A stretch of DNA of 14,835 bases from Opitutales bacterium. Its GTDB lineage: Bacteria > Verrucomicrobiota > Verrucomicrobiia > Opitutales > Intestinicryptomonadaceae. The stretch is from NCBI GenBank assembly GCA_017633865.1, contig JAGBOM010000011.1:1-14835 (forward strand). Reading direction: 5' to 3'. The notes below the pieces were generated by a model. It worked only from the letters and a program-made list of their open reading frames with translations, made no database searches and was not told the DNA's origin. Position 1 is the stretch's first letter. Each line of letters begins with the position of its first letter. Made by a program: the position numbers and the translations under genes. Of this stretch, positions 8,096-14,835 are shown one piece after another.

Positions 8096-8974
8096 ATGCT
8101 TATGAAAAAATACGCGCTATTGTTTTGCCATATTTGCATTCTTTGCGGGATGCCGCTTTATGCCCAAGATTTAAAGATTGACGCCGCGGGCAACTACATC
8201 TCGTCGGAAAGAATAAGCCTTGAAAGCCCAAGTTCGATTTATGAGGTTTCCGGGAAAATCCGTTTGGAGCGTCTTCAAAACGGCCAAGAAGCCTACCTGC
8301 TAATAGGGCTTTCGCCTTTCGGAAGGAACGGGGAAAAGCTTCAGGAAGTCGACGATTTTCCCGATCCAGCTGGGCGCGAATCCGACGGCTATATTCTGCT
8401 GGACGCAATTGTGTTTGATAAAAGCGGGACCTTCGATTTTTTGCGCAAGATAAAGCTATGCGGAGAAAATTTAAAGCAGGTATCGTTTGTAGTAGGCGCG
8501 TATCTTGAAAAAGGCGCGGTCTTAACTGTTTCGGATTTGAAATTAGCCCCTCAAAACAATCCGCAAGCGGGCATTGATAAACCAAGCCCGTCTATTTTAT
8601 CCGAAAAAAGCGTGGGATATAAAAAAATCCAAAACGCCGATGCGCGAATCGGCTTGTCCGCAGACGGGGTTGGGCTGCGGGAAGAAATCGATGGCCGTTC
8701 CACAATGCCTAAAGGCTCCGCCGAAGATTTCCGGCGCACAATTTACGTCAACTCCGAAATTGGCAGCGACAAATTTCAAGGCTTAAAACGCGCGAGGGGG
8801 CAATCGGACGGCCCAAAAAAGACCGTTAAGTCAGCATTGGACTCCTCCGCAAGCGGCGATAATATAGTTTTGCAGAGGACAAAAACGCCCTATAAGATTG
8901 CGACAATAAAAACAAAGCCCGGCGGGAATTTGGCAATTAGAGCGGAAGGCGCTGTTGTAATTCGCGCGGAATAA
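8096..8974 (+). CDS. Exported beta-sandwich protein with short beta-helix entry motif, first gene of the secretin operon
   Basis: This 292-residue protein has a signal peptide (residues 1 or 3 to about 23, ending PLYAQD). The ATG at 8102 gives the more usual MKKYALL start, so that start is equally likely. Residues about 26-152 read as alternating short beta strands ending in AVLTVSDLKL, the pattern of a carbohydrate-binding-type jelly roll; this is inferred from pattern only. A variable linker follows. Residues 213-292 (RTIYVNSEIGSDKFQGLK, then GPKKTVKSAL and SGDNIVLQ) match the entry motif of DUF1565-like right-handed beta-helix proteins. The protein stops where the helix coils would normally begin, so it may be truncated or may be a cap module. 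It lies 13 bases before the secretin start, and the shared operon suggests a role at the outer membrane with the secretin. Function is unknown. Confidence 0.7.
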   Translation: MLMKKYALLFCHICILCGMPLYAQDLKIDAAGNYISSERISLESPSSIYEVSGKIRLERLQNGQEAYLLIGLSPFGRNGEKLQEVDDFPDPAGRESDGYILLDAIVFDKSGTFDFLRKIKLCGENLKQVSFVVGAYLEKGAVLTVSDLKLAPQNNPQAGIDKPSPSILSEKSVGYKKIQNADARIGLSADGVGLREEIDGRSTMPKGSAEDFRRTIYVNSEIGSDKFQGLKRARGQSDGPKKTVKSALDSSASGDNIVLQRTKTPYKIATIKTKPGGNLAIRAEGAVVIRAE

Positions 8975-8976
8975 AA

Positions 8977-8985
8977 AAGGGGGGG
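8977..8985 (+). promoter_or_regulatory. Ribosome-binding site with a G7 run ahead of the secretin gene
   Basis: AAGGGGGGG ends 2 bases before the ATG at 8988-8990; the usable AAGG core at 8977-8980 is 7 bases away. Six A residues precede a run of seven G residues, so slippage here would change the spacing of the ribosome-binding site. Confidence 0.5.
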
Positions 8986-8987
8986 CA

Positions 8988-11159
8988 ATGCGTAAAAAGT
9001 ATCTATTTGCGGCGTTTTTCTGCATGGCGGTTCCCGTATTAGCCCAAAATGCAAGTCCGGAAAACCCGATGGCTAATGCGGGAACGGAAGCTCCAAAAAT
9101 GGATAGGGCGGTACAATCTAAAACCCCGAAATGGACGCTCCAAATAATAGAAAACGCAACGCAAAGGCAGGAGGAGCCCGCCGAGGAAAAGGCTGAAGAG
9201 CCCAAAGCCCAAAGCGAAATCACTTTGAACGACGAAGGCGATCTGCAGGGGCCGTTTGTAATATACGACGAAAATTTGGACTTTATTCTCCGCACCTTGG
9301 AAATCCTCTTTAAAAAAACGATAATACGCGCCCAGAATCTCCCCGAGAAGCCAAGGCTCACATTCGTCTCGAAGCGCAAAATGGGCAGGGACGACGCCAT
9401 TATGGCCCTTCGTTCGCTTTTGATGCTAAACGGCGTTGCGATTATCCCGATAGACGACAAATTTTTGAAAGCGGTGCCGACTGCGAACGTAAGCACTCAA
9501 ATACCGGAATTTTTGACCTGCAAGGCCGGGGATTTGGAGCCGAACCAGGATTTCTACACAAAGTTTTTCGAGCTGAGCCATATTTCAATAGAGGATATTA
9601 GCGGCAAGCTAAAAACCTCCCAAAGCGCCAATAATGCGGGGGTAATAGAGATATTTCCGAAATCGAACGCATTTCTTATTACAGACACGCTTTTAAACAT
9701 TCAGAGGATAGAGGAGCTTGTCGAGCGCCTCGACGTGCCGAACGAGGATATAAATTTTATCCAGATAAAAAATACATCCGCTGAGGGGATAAAAAACAAG
9801 ATCCTTGCGGTGAAATCGGATAGGTTTAAAAACATAAAAGTCGAGGTGGACGCCCGCACGAACAAGCTTATAATATTCGCCCCGAAATCCGCAATGCCGC
9901 TTGTCGAAAGAATGGCCGAAGAGCTCGATGTGGAAAGCGAGCCTGTTTTAAAAAGCGAGGTCGTGTATGTGCGGCACAGCGAGTCCGCAAAAATCGCCGA
10001 GCTCGTAAGGCAGATTGTCAGCGGGCAAAGGCAGTCAAAAGATAAAAATTCAAAGCCCGAAGCGCTGAAAAATATCGACTCCAATAAGCCCGCCGCGAAA
10101 GCCGAAAAGGCGGGGAAGATTCCCGAACCGCAAAGCGCCGAGACTGCGGCAAGCGGCGTCGAATTCTCCGAGTATGTCCAGATAGTCGCGGACGAAAGAA
10201 GCAATGCTGTCGTAATATACGGGACTCCTCTCGACGTAAAGCAGGTCCGCGATATTGTCGACAAACTCGACATAGTTTTGCTTCAGGTAAAAATAGACGT
10301 GATTATTACGGAAGTATCCCTTTCGGAAGGACAGGTTTCGGGCTTGAGCTCGTTTGATCTGGGGTACGGGCTTGAAAACGGTGGCTTTTCCGGAGGCACC
10401 GGAACGTATTCGCTGAACGACACCAGCGCGCAGGCCTTTTCCATCCGCGCCACGGAAAAAAGCTTTTCAGCGATATTCGACATCGCGAGGCAAAAGCAGA
10501 ATGTAAAAGTGCTATCGTCCCCGACAATCGTAACAACGCACAATAAGGACGGGGAGGTAAACATATCGCAATCGGTTCCGATTATCACCAGCACTGCAAG
10601 CGACATATCAAGCATAACGACAACCCGATCGTCTGTAAGCTACCAGGATATAGGGATAAAGCTTTTGGTTAAGCCCCTAGTCGGCAAAAACGGCGCCATA
10701 CAGCTTGATATAGACCAAAGCGTGGATTCCATTTCGGGATATACTACAATAGACAACAATCTGCAGCCGCTCATCAGCAAGCGCCGCGCAAAAAGTTTTG
10801 TAAGCGTAAATTCCGGAGATGTAGTTGTAATGGCGGGGCTACAGCAGGTCGACACCTCCGAAGTGGGCGGAGGAGTATGGCTGCTAAGCGACATCCCGCT
10901 TTTGGGCGAAATTTTTAAGCCCGAAAAAAATGAAACCAAACGCAGGGAGCTTATCATATTTATACGCCCCACGCTTATAGAAAACGGCCTCGAAAAAGAG
11001 CAAATTATAAACGGGGAGGCTAAGGATTTTTCAGCGTCGAAAGAGATAGAAAACTTTTTGACCAAGGGAAAGTTTTACCCGGACGGCGAAATTGAAAAAA
11101 AAGCGGAGCAATTTGAAAACAACCGCGTGCAAAACAAAATCCTGAATATTTTAAAATAG
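8988..11159 (+). CDS. GspD-family secretin (outer-membrane secretion channel)
   Basis: The 723-residue protein forms, by family, a multimeric outer-membrane gate for type II or type IV pilus-like export. A signal peptide ends near residue 19-20 (PVLAQ). A Glu/Ala/Lys-rich spacer (about 21-85) leads to an N0-like domain (about 88-165), then N1-like (about 175-251) and N2-like (about 255-316) domains ending in LDVP and LDVE. An N3-like domain (about 322-430) is interrupted by a Lys/Ala/Pro-rich insert at 347-390. The secretin core (about 430-664) shows VLSSPTIVT, the QSVPIITST turn, YQDIGIKLLVKP, SGDVVVMAGLQQ and the IPLLGEIFK/ELIIFIRPTLI ending. A 60-residue charged tail follows, which may be a pilotin or partner contact. 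It is the middle gene of a tight operon, 8 bases before the giant Rhs-like gene. No GspE, F, C or pseudopilin gene is present in the window, so the cargo or partner machinery is unknown. Confidence 0.9.
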   Translation: MRKKYLFAAFFCMAVPVLAQNASPENPMANAGTEAPKMDRAVQSKTPKWTLQIIENATQRQEEPAEEKAEEPKAQSEITLNDEGDLQGPFVIYDENLDFILRTLEILFKKTIIRAQNLPEKPRLTFVSKRKMGRDDAIMALRSLLMLNGVAIIPIDDKFLKAVPTANVSTQIPEFLTCKAGDLEPNQDFYTKFFELSHISIEDISGKLKTSQSANNAGVIEIFPKSNAFLITDTLLNIQRIEELVERLDVPNEDINFIQIKNTSAEGIKNKILAVKSDRFKNIKVEVDARTNKLIIFAPKSAMPLVERMAEELDVESEPVLKSEVVYVRHSESAKIAELVRQIVSGQRQSKDKNSKPEALKNIDSNKPAAKAEKAGKIPEPQSAETAASGVEFSEYVQIVADERSNAVVIYGTPLDVKQVRDIVDKLDIVLLQVKIDVIITEVSLSEGQVSGLSSFDLGYGLENGGFSGGTGTYSLNDTSAQAFSIRATEKSFSAIFDIARQKQNVKVLSSPTIVTTHNKDGEVNISQSVPIITSTASDISSITTTRSSVSYQDIGIKLLVKPLVGKNGAIQLDIDQSVDSISGYTTIDNNLQPLISKRRAKSFVSVNSGDVVVMAGLQQVDTSEVGGGVWLLSDIPLLGEIFKPEKNETKRRELIIFIRPTLIENGLEKEQIINGEAKDFSASKEIENFLTKGKFYPDGEIEKKAEQFENNRVQNKILNILK

Positions 11160-11167
11160 CTATAATC

Positions 11168-14100
11168 ATGAGAAATCTGCGCCTATTGTTAAGTTCGGCG
11201 ATATTAACGGCGGCGGCCATAGCGTTTTCCGCGGCGCCGCAATGGTGGGTGGACAGGGGCGTTGCCCAGTCCGTCGAAAGCGAAGGCGCGGAAAGCGCGA
11301 TAGCCGAAAACTACAATGCCGTAAACATAGGCCAGCTTATGTTTATAGCCAAACAGGCGGCGGCGGAACTAAATGCCAAGGCGTATGGGGGCGCAGGGGA
11401 GGAAATAAACTCCATGGTAAATGCGTTTGCCCCGTACAGCGCCGCGGCTCCCGACGCCAATTACCAAGCCGCGAATATAGGGCAGGTAAAATACGTCGCA
11501 AAACCGTTCTACGACAGGCTTTGGGCGATAAAGTCGGCGAATCCCGAAAGCGTAAGCTTTCCAAGCGGCATGGCGTTTTTAAGCGGCGGGGCGGATTCGT
11601 CAAGCCATAAGTACCCGTGGGCGGCGGCGCCGTCCAACCCCACCGAAGCCGATTACGCCCAAAACTACGGCATAGCCAATATAGGACAGGTTAAAAACCT
11701 TTTCAGCTGGAGCATTAGCGATATGTGCCTTGATTCGGACGGAGACGGCATATCCGACTACTTGGAAGGCCTATACGGCGGGGATTGGAACAACCTTGGG
11801 AGCCTCCATTTTGTGCGCCTGGTCGCCGTTGGAGGCAATGTTAGAACCGGGTCGACAAACATCCCGTTGGAAGCCCCTTTAAAGGTAATGGCGGTAGACG
11901 AACGGGGGCAAGCCGTGTCCAATGTGCCTCTTTCGGTAACGGCGGAAGGGGGCAGCGTTCAGTCTGCTCCTTCGTTTACCTCCGCCAACGGAGAATGTTC
12001 GATTTCTTTTATCCCGGACTTTACGGAACTTTCTGAGAATAGGGTTGTTGTATCGATAAACCCTTGCGGGGTGTCGATTCCCGTACGTTTTAGGATTGTC
12101 GCGCAAAAAGTGCCGGCGGAAATAGAAGCCTTAAACGAAGTTAGTTCTAGGGGGACGGATAGGGATCCTTCAAATACCGAAGGATCTACTTCCGATCTGG
12201 AAATAATGCCGCCATATTTGGGCCTTATAGAATCCTGCACTATCGATAGAACTGAGATCAACAGAACTTTTTTGATAGCGAATCCTGACCCGCTTGAAAA
12301 TTCCGGATGCCTCCTCTCCCATACTTCCGAAGATATCGGTAACAATACAAATGATGGCTTTTATGCCATCGTGGCCGGCTACGAAGTGTGTCAAGACATG
12401 ATATGCCCCCAGCACGGGTATGTAATGTCTTCTTGGGAATACATCGATTCTTGGGACGAATTGAATTTTTATGGCGGGATTAATATTGGAGAATCTCAAT
12501 TCAAAGATAAATTCTCCTATTTCGTAAAAACAATTAAAAACGGCGAGCTTATTGATTTGAGCGTATCGGATTCCGCTATAATGGGGTTGGGGGTTCCCAA
12601 GCCGACGCCGAATCCGGACGACTATATCCGTTCTTACGGGTATGCGGTGTTTCATCCCTGGATATACGGCTATCCGGTAAGCGCCTACGGCGGGCGTCCC
12701 GGATATACCGCTGTTTTATCCGGATCGGAAGGCGCTGATGGACTGGAGTTTCCCCTCGATTTGGCATGCGGGGTAAGCATGACAAGATCCGACGTGCAAA
12801 TAGAGGTATTGAGAAACGACTTGGGCCTTGAAAATAACGTTACTTGTAATTTGGCGACAAATGCTTCGGGAAAAATTGTCGGGATAAAATTCTACGCGAG
12901 CAATAAAACGCAAGACGCGGAAGCGGAAATCTCTTTTAAGTTTTCTTTTAGCGTTTCAGAGGGGAATGAAACGCTATCGTTAAATCAACTAAATGGAAGC
13001 AATAAATATTATCTGAAGATTTACGGGAAGAACCGTCCCGCGCCGTATTCGGTTTCATATGACGAATCTGCCGGGCCGAGGTATAGAAAAGTGTCGTTGT
13101 CCGGCCGCCCCATATCCGACGAGAAGCCCCAGTCGGAGGAGGAAAACGACATAGAGCCGTCGAAGACCTACATAGACGCATTGTCGTTGGCCTTGCGCCA
13201 TTCTGTACAAGACCTTTCCGTATCGATTCCAAATGCGGAGTTCCAGCTATGCTTGCGAAGGGATTATAAGCCTCTGGTTTGGAATTTTAAGTCCGGGCTT
13301 CGCCCCCACGAATCCCCCGAAAACGCGTTTGGCGGGAACTGGACTACAAACGCAGTCTCCTATGTCCGCATAGACAGGCAGAATTTGTTTAATCCCCAAA
13401 AGAGAACGAGTCCCGATACGGCGATCGCGGTAGATGAAAACGGCGAGGCTTTTTCATTCGGGCTAGTCGGATCCGCGTTTTACCCCATGCCTTCGGGGAG
13501 GAGCCAGAAACAATCCTATTTAAATAAGCTATATTTCGCGCAGGAGAATACTTTGGTGCTGCGTAAAAAGTACGCTAATACGCTCGTTTACGAATTGGCG
13601 AGCGGTCTTGAAAGAAGCGTCCCCATGGATAGAATAAAAGGGAACAGATCCGGGATTGACTACTCCTATTACAGGCTCAAAAGCGTAACGGATAGATTCG
13701 GGAACAAACTGGTATACGACTATCCGAACGGCAACACTCTTATTCCCCGGAAGATATATTTGGAAGGCGATATTGAGTCCTGCATTACAATCGAGCAAAA
13801 GAACGGGACGATTTCGAGGGCTTGGGACGGGGAAGGAAATTGCGTGGAATATGTATACGGGACAAAATCGATCCCGGAGAACGCGAAGCTCGGACTTCCA
13901 ATCGACGCTTTGTTCGTGCCGCAGATTGCGCTGAGCGAAGTTAAAATAAACAATGTGCGCATGCAGAATTACGACTACGGAGAAATCCGTTCGGTATTGG
14001 ACATGCTGTCCGACCTAAAGGGCGGAGACGAATTTTACAATTTAGAGCTGTCCTTGAAGGCGATAACGGACGCTACCGACAAAGTGTATCGCTTTTCCTA

Positions 14101-14835
14101 TTCCGGCAATATGGGGCTGTATAATTACGACAAAGAAATCGGATACTATATGCCCAATTCGTCCCCGCAGAAGATTTCGGGAATAATATTGCCGGATTCA
14201 AGCCCGGTTAGCTTCCAGTCCCAGTCTGAAATTCGGCCGCGAGGCTCGGGGAGCGCCCCGGAAGGCTCCTCCGTGCGTTCGACTAAAATTATAGACGCCG
14301 ACGGCAATACTGTCGTGTACACATGGAAGGGCGAGGATTTCGGCGAGGTGCAGGTCGAGCAATTGCAGGATTTTGCCGATCTTTACAATCTGGATTATGC
14401 CGAAGATTTCGCTGAAAGCATATTGGTTTATTTCCCGAAGATGCGCATAGAGCATTTTGACGGCAGCGGCGACAATGCCGCAAAGATCGGGGAGGAAGTC
14501 TTTGAATTCAATATCGACGCGGGGATGGCGCTCTCCAAGACGACGGACTTTTCGGGCAACGCAACCGAATACGAATACGCGGACGAGCTTCCCGCAAGCG
14601 ACCCGCGCAGGCAGCTGGGCTACGCCGCGCGCTTCAGCGACCCCACCAAGGAAACTCGATACGTGAACGGTGTCGCCCAATCGAAGGAGTTCGCCTATTC
14701 CGACAATTACAGGGTGATGGAAAGCGTAAAGGACGAGTCCGGACGCATAACCCTGTGGACGATAGACGGATACGGCCGCCGAACCTGCGAGAAGCTGTAC
14801 GCCTCCGAGACTTCTACAAGCCCCGAGAGGGAGAC
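11168..14835 (+). CDS. Giant exported Rhs/YD-repeat-like protein, N-terminal part (runs off the right edge)
   Basis: The frame is open for 1222 codons with no stop. It begins 8 bases after the secretin stop, with a signal peptide (residues 1-23, ending AFSAAPQ). Three copies of a NIGQ module follow: AVNIGQLMFIAKQ (51-63), AANIGQVKYVAKPFYDRL (101-118) and IANIGQVKNLFSW (169-181). Then come a calcium-binding thrombospondin-type-3-like motif DSDGDGISDYLE (189-200) and an Ig-like domain resembling bacterial Big_1 repeats (about 212-310). A long region without recognised motifs comes next. From about residue 720 the sequence turns into an Rhs-type beta-cocoon entry: DRFGNKLVYDYPNG starts at 842, with WDGEGNCVEYVYG, TDFSGNATEYEY and DESGRITLWTIDGYGRR (from 1189) after it. 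Rhs proteins wrap a C-terminal toxin or other tip, which lies beyond this window. The secretin directly upstream is a plausible exporter or anchor; that link is inferred from gene order only. Confidence 0.82.
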   Translation, partial: MRNLRLLLSSAILTAAAIAFSAAPQWWVDRGVAQSVESEGAESAIAENYNAVNIGQLMFIAKQAAAELNAKAYGGAGEEINSMVNAFAPYSAAAPDANYQAANIGQVKYVAKPFYDRLWAIKSANPESVSFPSGMAFLSGGADSSSHKYPWAAAPSNPTEADYAQNYGIANIGQVKNLFSWSISDMCLDSDGDGISDYLEGLYGGDWNNLGSLHFVRLVAVGGNVRTGSTNIPLEAPLKVMAVDERGQAVSNVPLSVTAEGGSVQSAPSFTSANGECSISFIPDFTELSENRVVVSINPCGVSIPVRFRIVAQKVPAEIEALNEVSSRGTDRDPSNTEGSTSDLEIMPPYLGLIESCTIDRTEINRTFLIANPDPLENSGCLLSHTSEDIGNNTNDGFYAIVAGYEVCQDMICPQHGYVMSSWEYIDSWDELNFYGGINIGESQFKDKFSYFVKTIKNGELIDLSVSDSAIMGLGVPKPTPNPDDYIRSYGYAVFHPWIYGYPVSAYGGRPGYTAVLSGSEGADGLEFPLDLACGVSMTRSDVQIEVLRNDLGLENNVTCNLATNASGKIVGIKFYASNKTQDAEAEISFKFSFSVSEGNETLSLNQLNGSNKYYLKIYGKNRPAPYSVSYDESAGPRYRKVSLSGRPISDEKPQSEEENDIEPSKTYIDALSLALRHSVQDLSVSIPNAEFQLCLRRDYKPLVWNFKSGLRPHESPENAFGGNWTTNAVSYVRIDRQNLFNPQKRTSPDTAIAVDENGEAFSFGLVGSAFYPMPSGRSQKQSYLNKLYFAQENTLVLRKKYANTLVYELASGLERSVPMDRIKGNRSGIDYSYYRLKSVTDRFGNKLVYDYPNGNTLIPRKIYLEGDIESCITIEQKNGTISRAWDGEGNCVEYVYGTKSIPENAKLGLPIDALFVPQIALSEVKINNVRMQNYDYGEIRSVLDMLSDLKGGDEFYNLELSLKAITDATDKVYRFSYSGNMGLYNYDKEIGYYMPNSSPQKISGIILPDSSPVSFQSQSEIRPRGSGSAPEGSSVRSTKIIDADGNTVVYTWKGEDFGEVQVEQLQDFADLYNLDYAEDFAESILVYFPKMRIEHFDGSGDNAAKIGEEVFEFNIDAGMALSKTTDFSGNATEYEYADELPASDPRRQLGYAARFSDPTKETRYVNGVAQSKEFAYSDNYRVMESVKDESGRITLWTIDGYGRRTCEKLYASETSTSPERE

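Noticed and set aside
8831..9496. 221-codon minus-strand open frame antisense to the start of the secretin gene
   Set aside because: The plus strand carries an unmistakable secretin with signal peptide and domains; the antisense product has no domain pattern and follows from the codon bias of the real gene.
9701..10273. 190-codon minus-strand open frame inside the secretin gene
   Set aside because: It lies wholly within well-supported secretin coding sequence, and its serine-rich, low-complexity product is typical of a shadow frame.
12170..12655. 161-codon minus-strand open frame under the large Rhs-like gene
   Set aside because: The plus-strand frame is open for 1222 codons with a signal peptide and recognisable motifs; the antisense frame has none.

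Overview
The window looks like a chromosomal accessory region of a Gram-negative-type bacterium. The signs are a secretin, several cleavable Sec signal peptides and a giant secreted YD-repeat protein. The NIGQ(L/V)-type N-terminal repeats of that protein and the sparse Shine-Dalgarno sites fit the Verrucomicrobiota/Lentisphaerota side of the PVC group. That placement is an inference from general familiarity and is not demonstrated here. The left third (positions 1-5250) is visibly more AT-rich than the right third, which suggests different histories.

Left part, minus strand (1-5201): a two-gene RADAR anti-phage locus. rdrA (2600-5134) encodes the P-loop ATPase. rdrB (from 2591 off the left edge) encodes the adenosine-deaminase-like partner. 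All recognisable deaminase motifs of rdrB are in one frame, but a single in-frame TAA at 2262-2264 interrupts it at codon 110. A TTGACA promoter abutted by a 16-bp perfect palindrome lies ahead of rdrA.

Middle (5202-7943): about 430 bp of apparently decayed DNA, then a frameshifted fragment of an Rhs/YD-repeat gene (5637-5956, minus). Next come two minus-strand genes for exported proteins: a coiled-coil-type periplasmic protein (7176-7943) and, 57 bp downstream of it, a protein with YadA-head-like SI(L/A)MG repeats (5985-7118).

Right part, plus strand (8053 to the end): a divergently transcribed, tightly packed three-gene operon. It holds an exported beta-sandwich protein with a short beta-helix-entry motif (8096-8974), a GspD-family secretin (8988-11159) and the first 1222 codons of a very large exported Rhs-like protein (11168 off the right edge). 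Gaps between these genes are 13 and 8 bases. No other type II secretion gene is visible. The arrangement suggests a dedicated outer-membrane secretin serving an Rhs-like surface or effector protein. This is the most plausible candidate for an undescribed system here; the RADAR locus is a known system carrying an unusual lesion.

I saw no tRNA, rRNA, CRISPR array, intact insertion sequence or convincing terminator.
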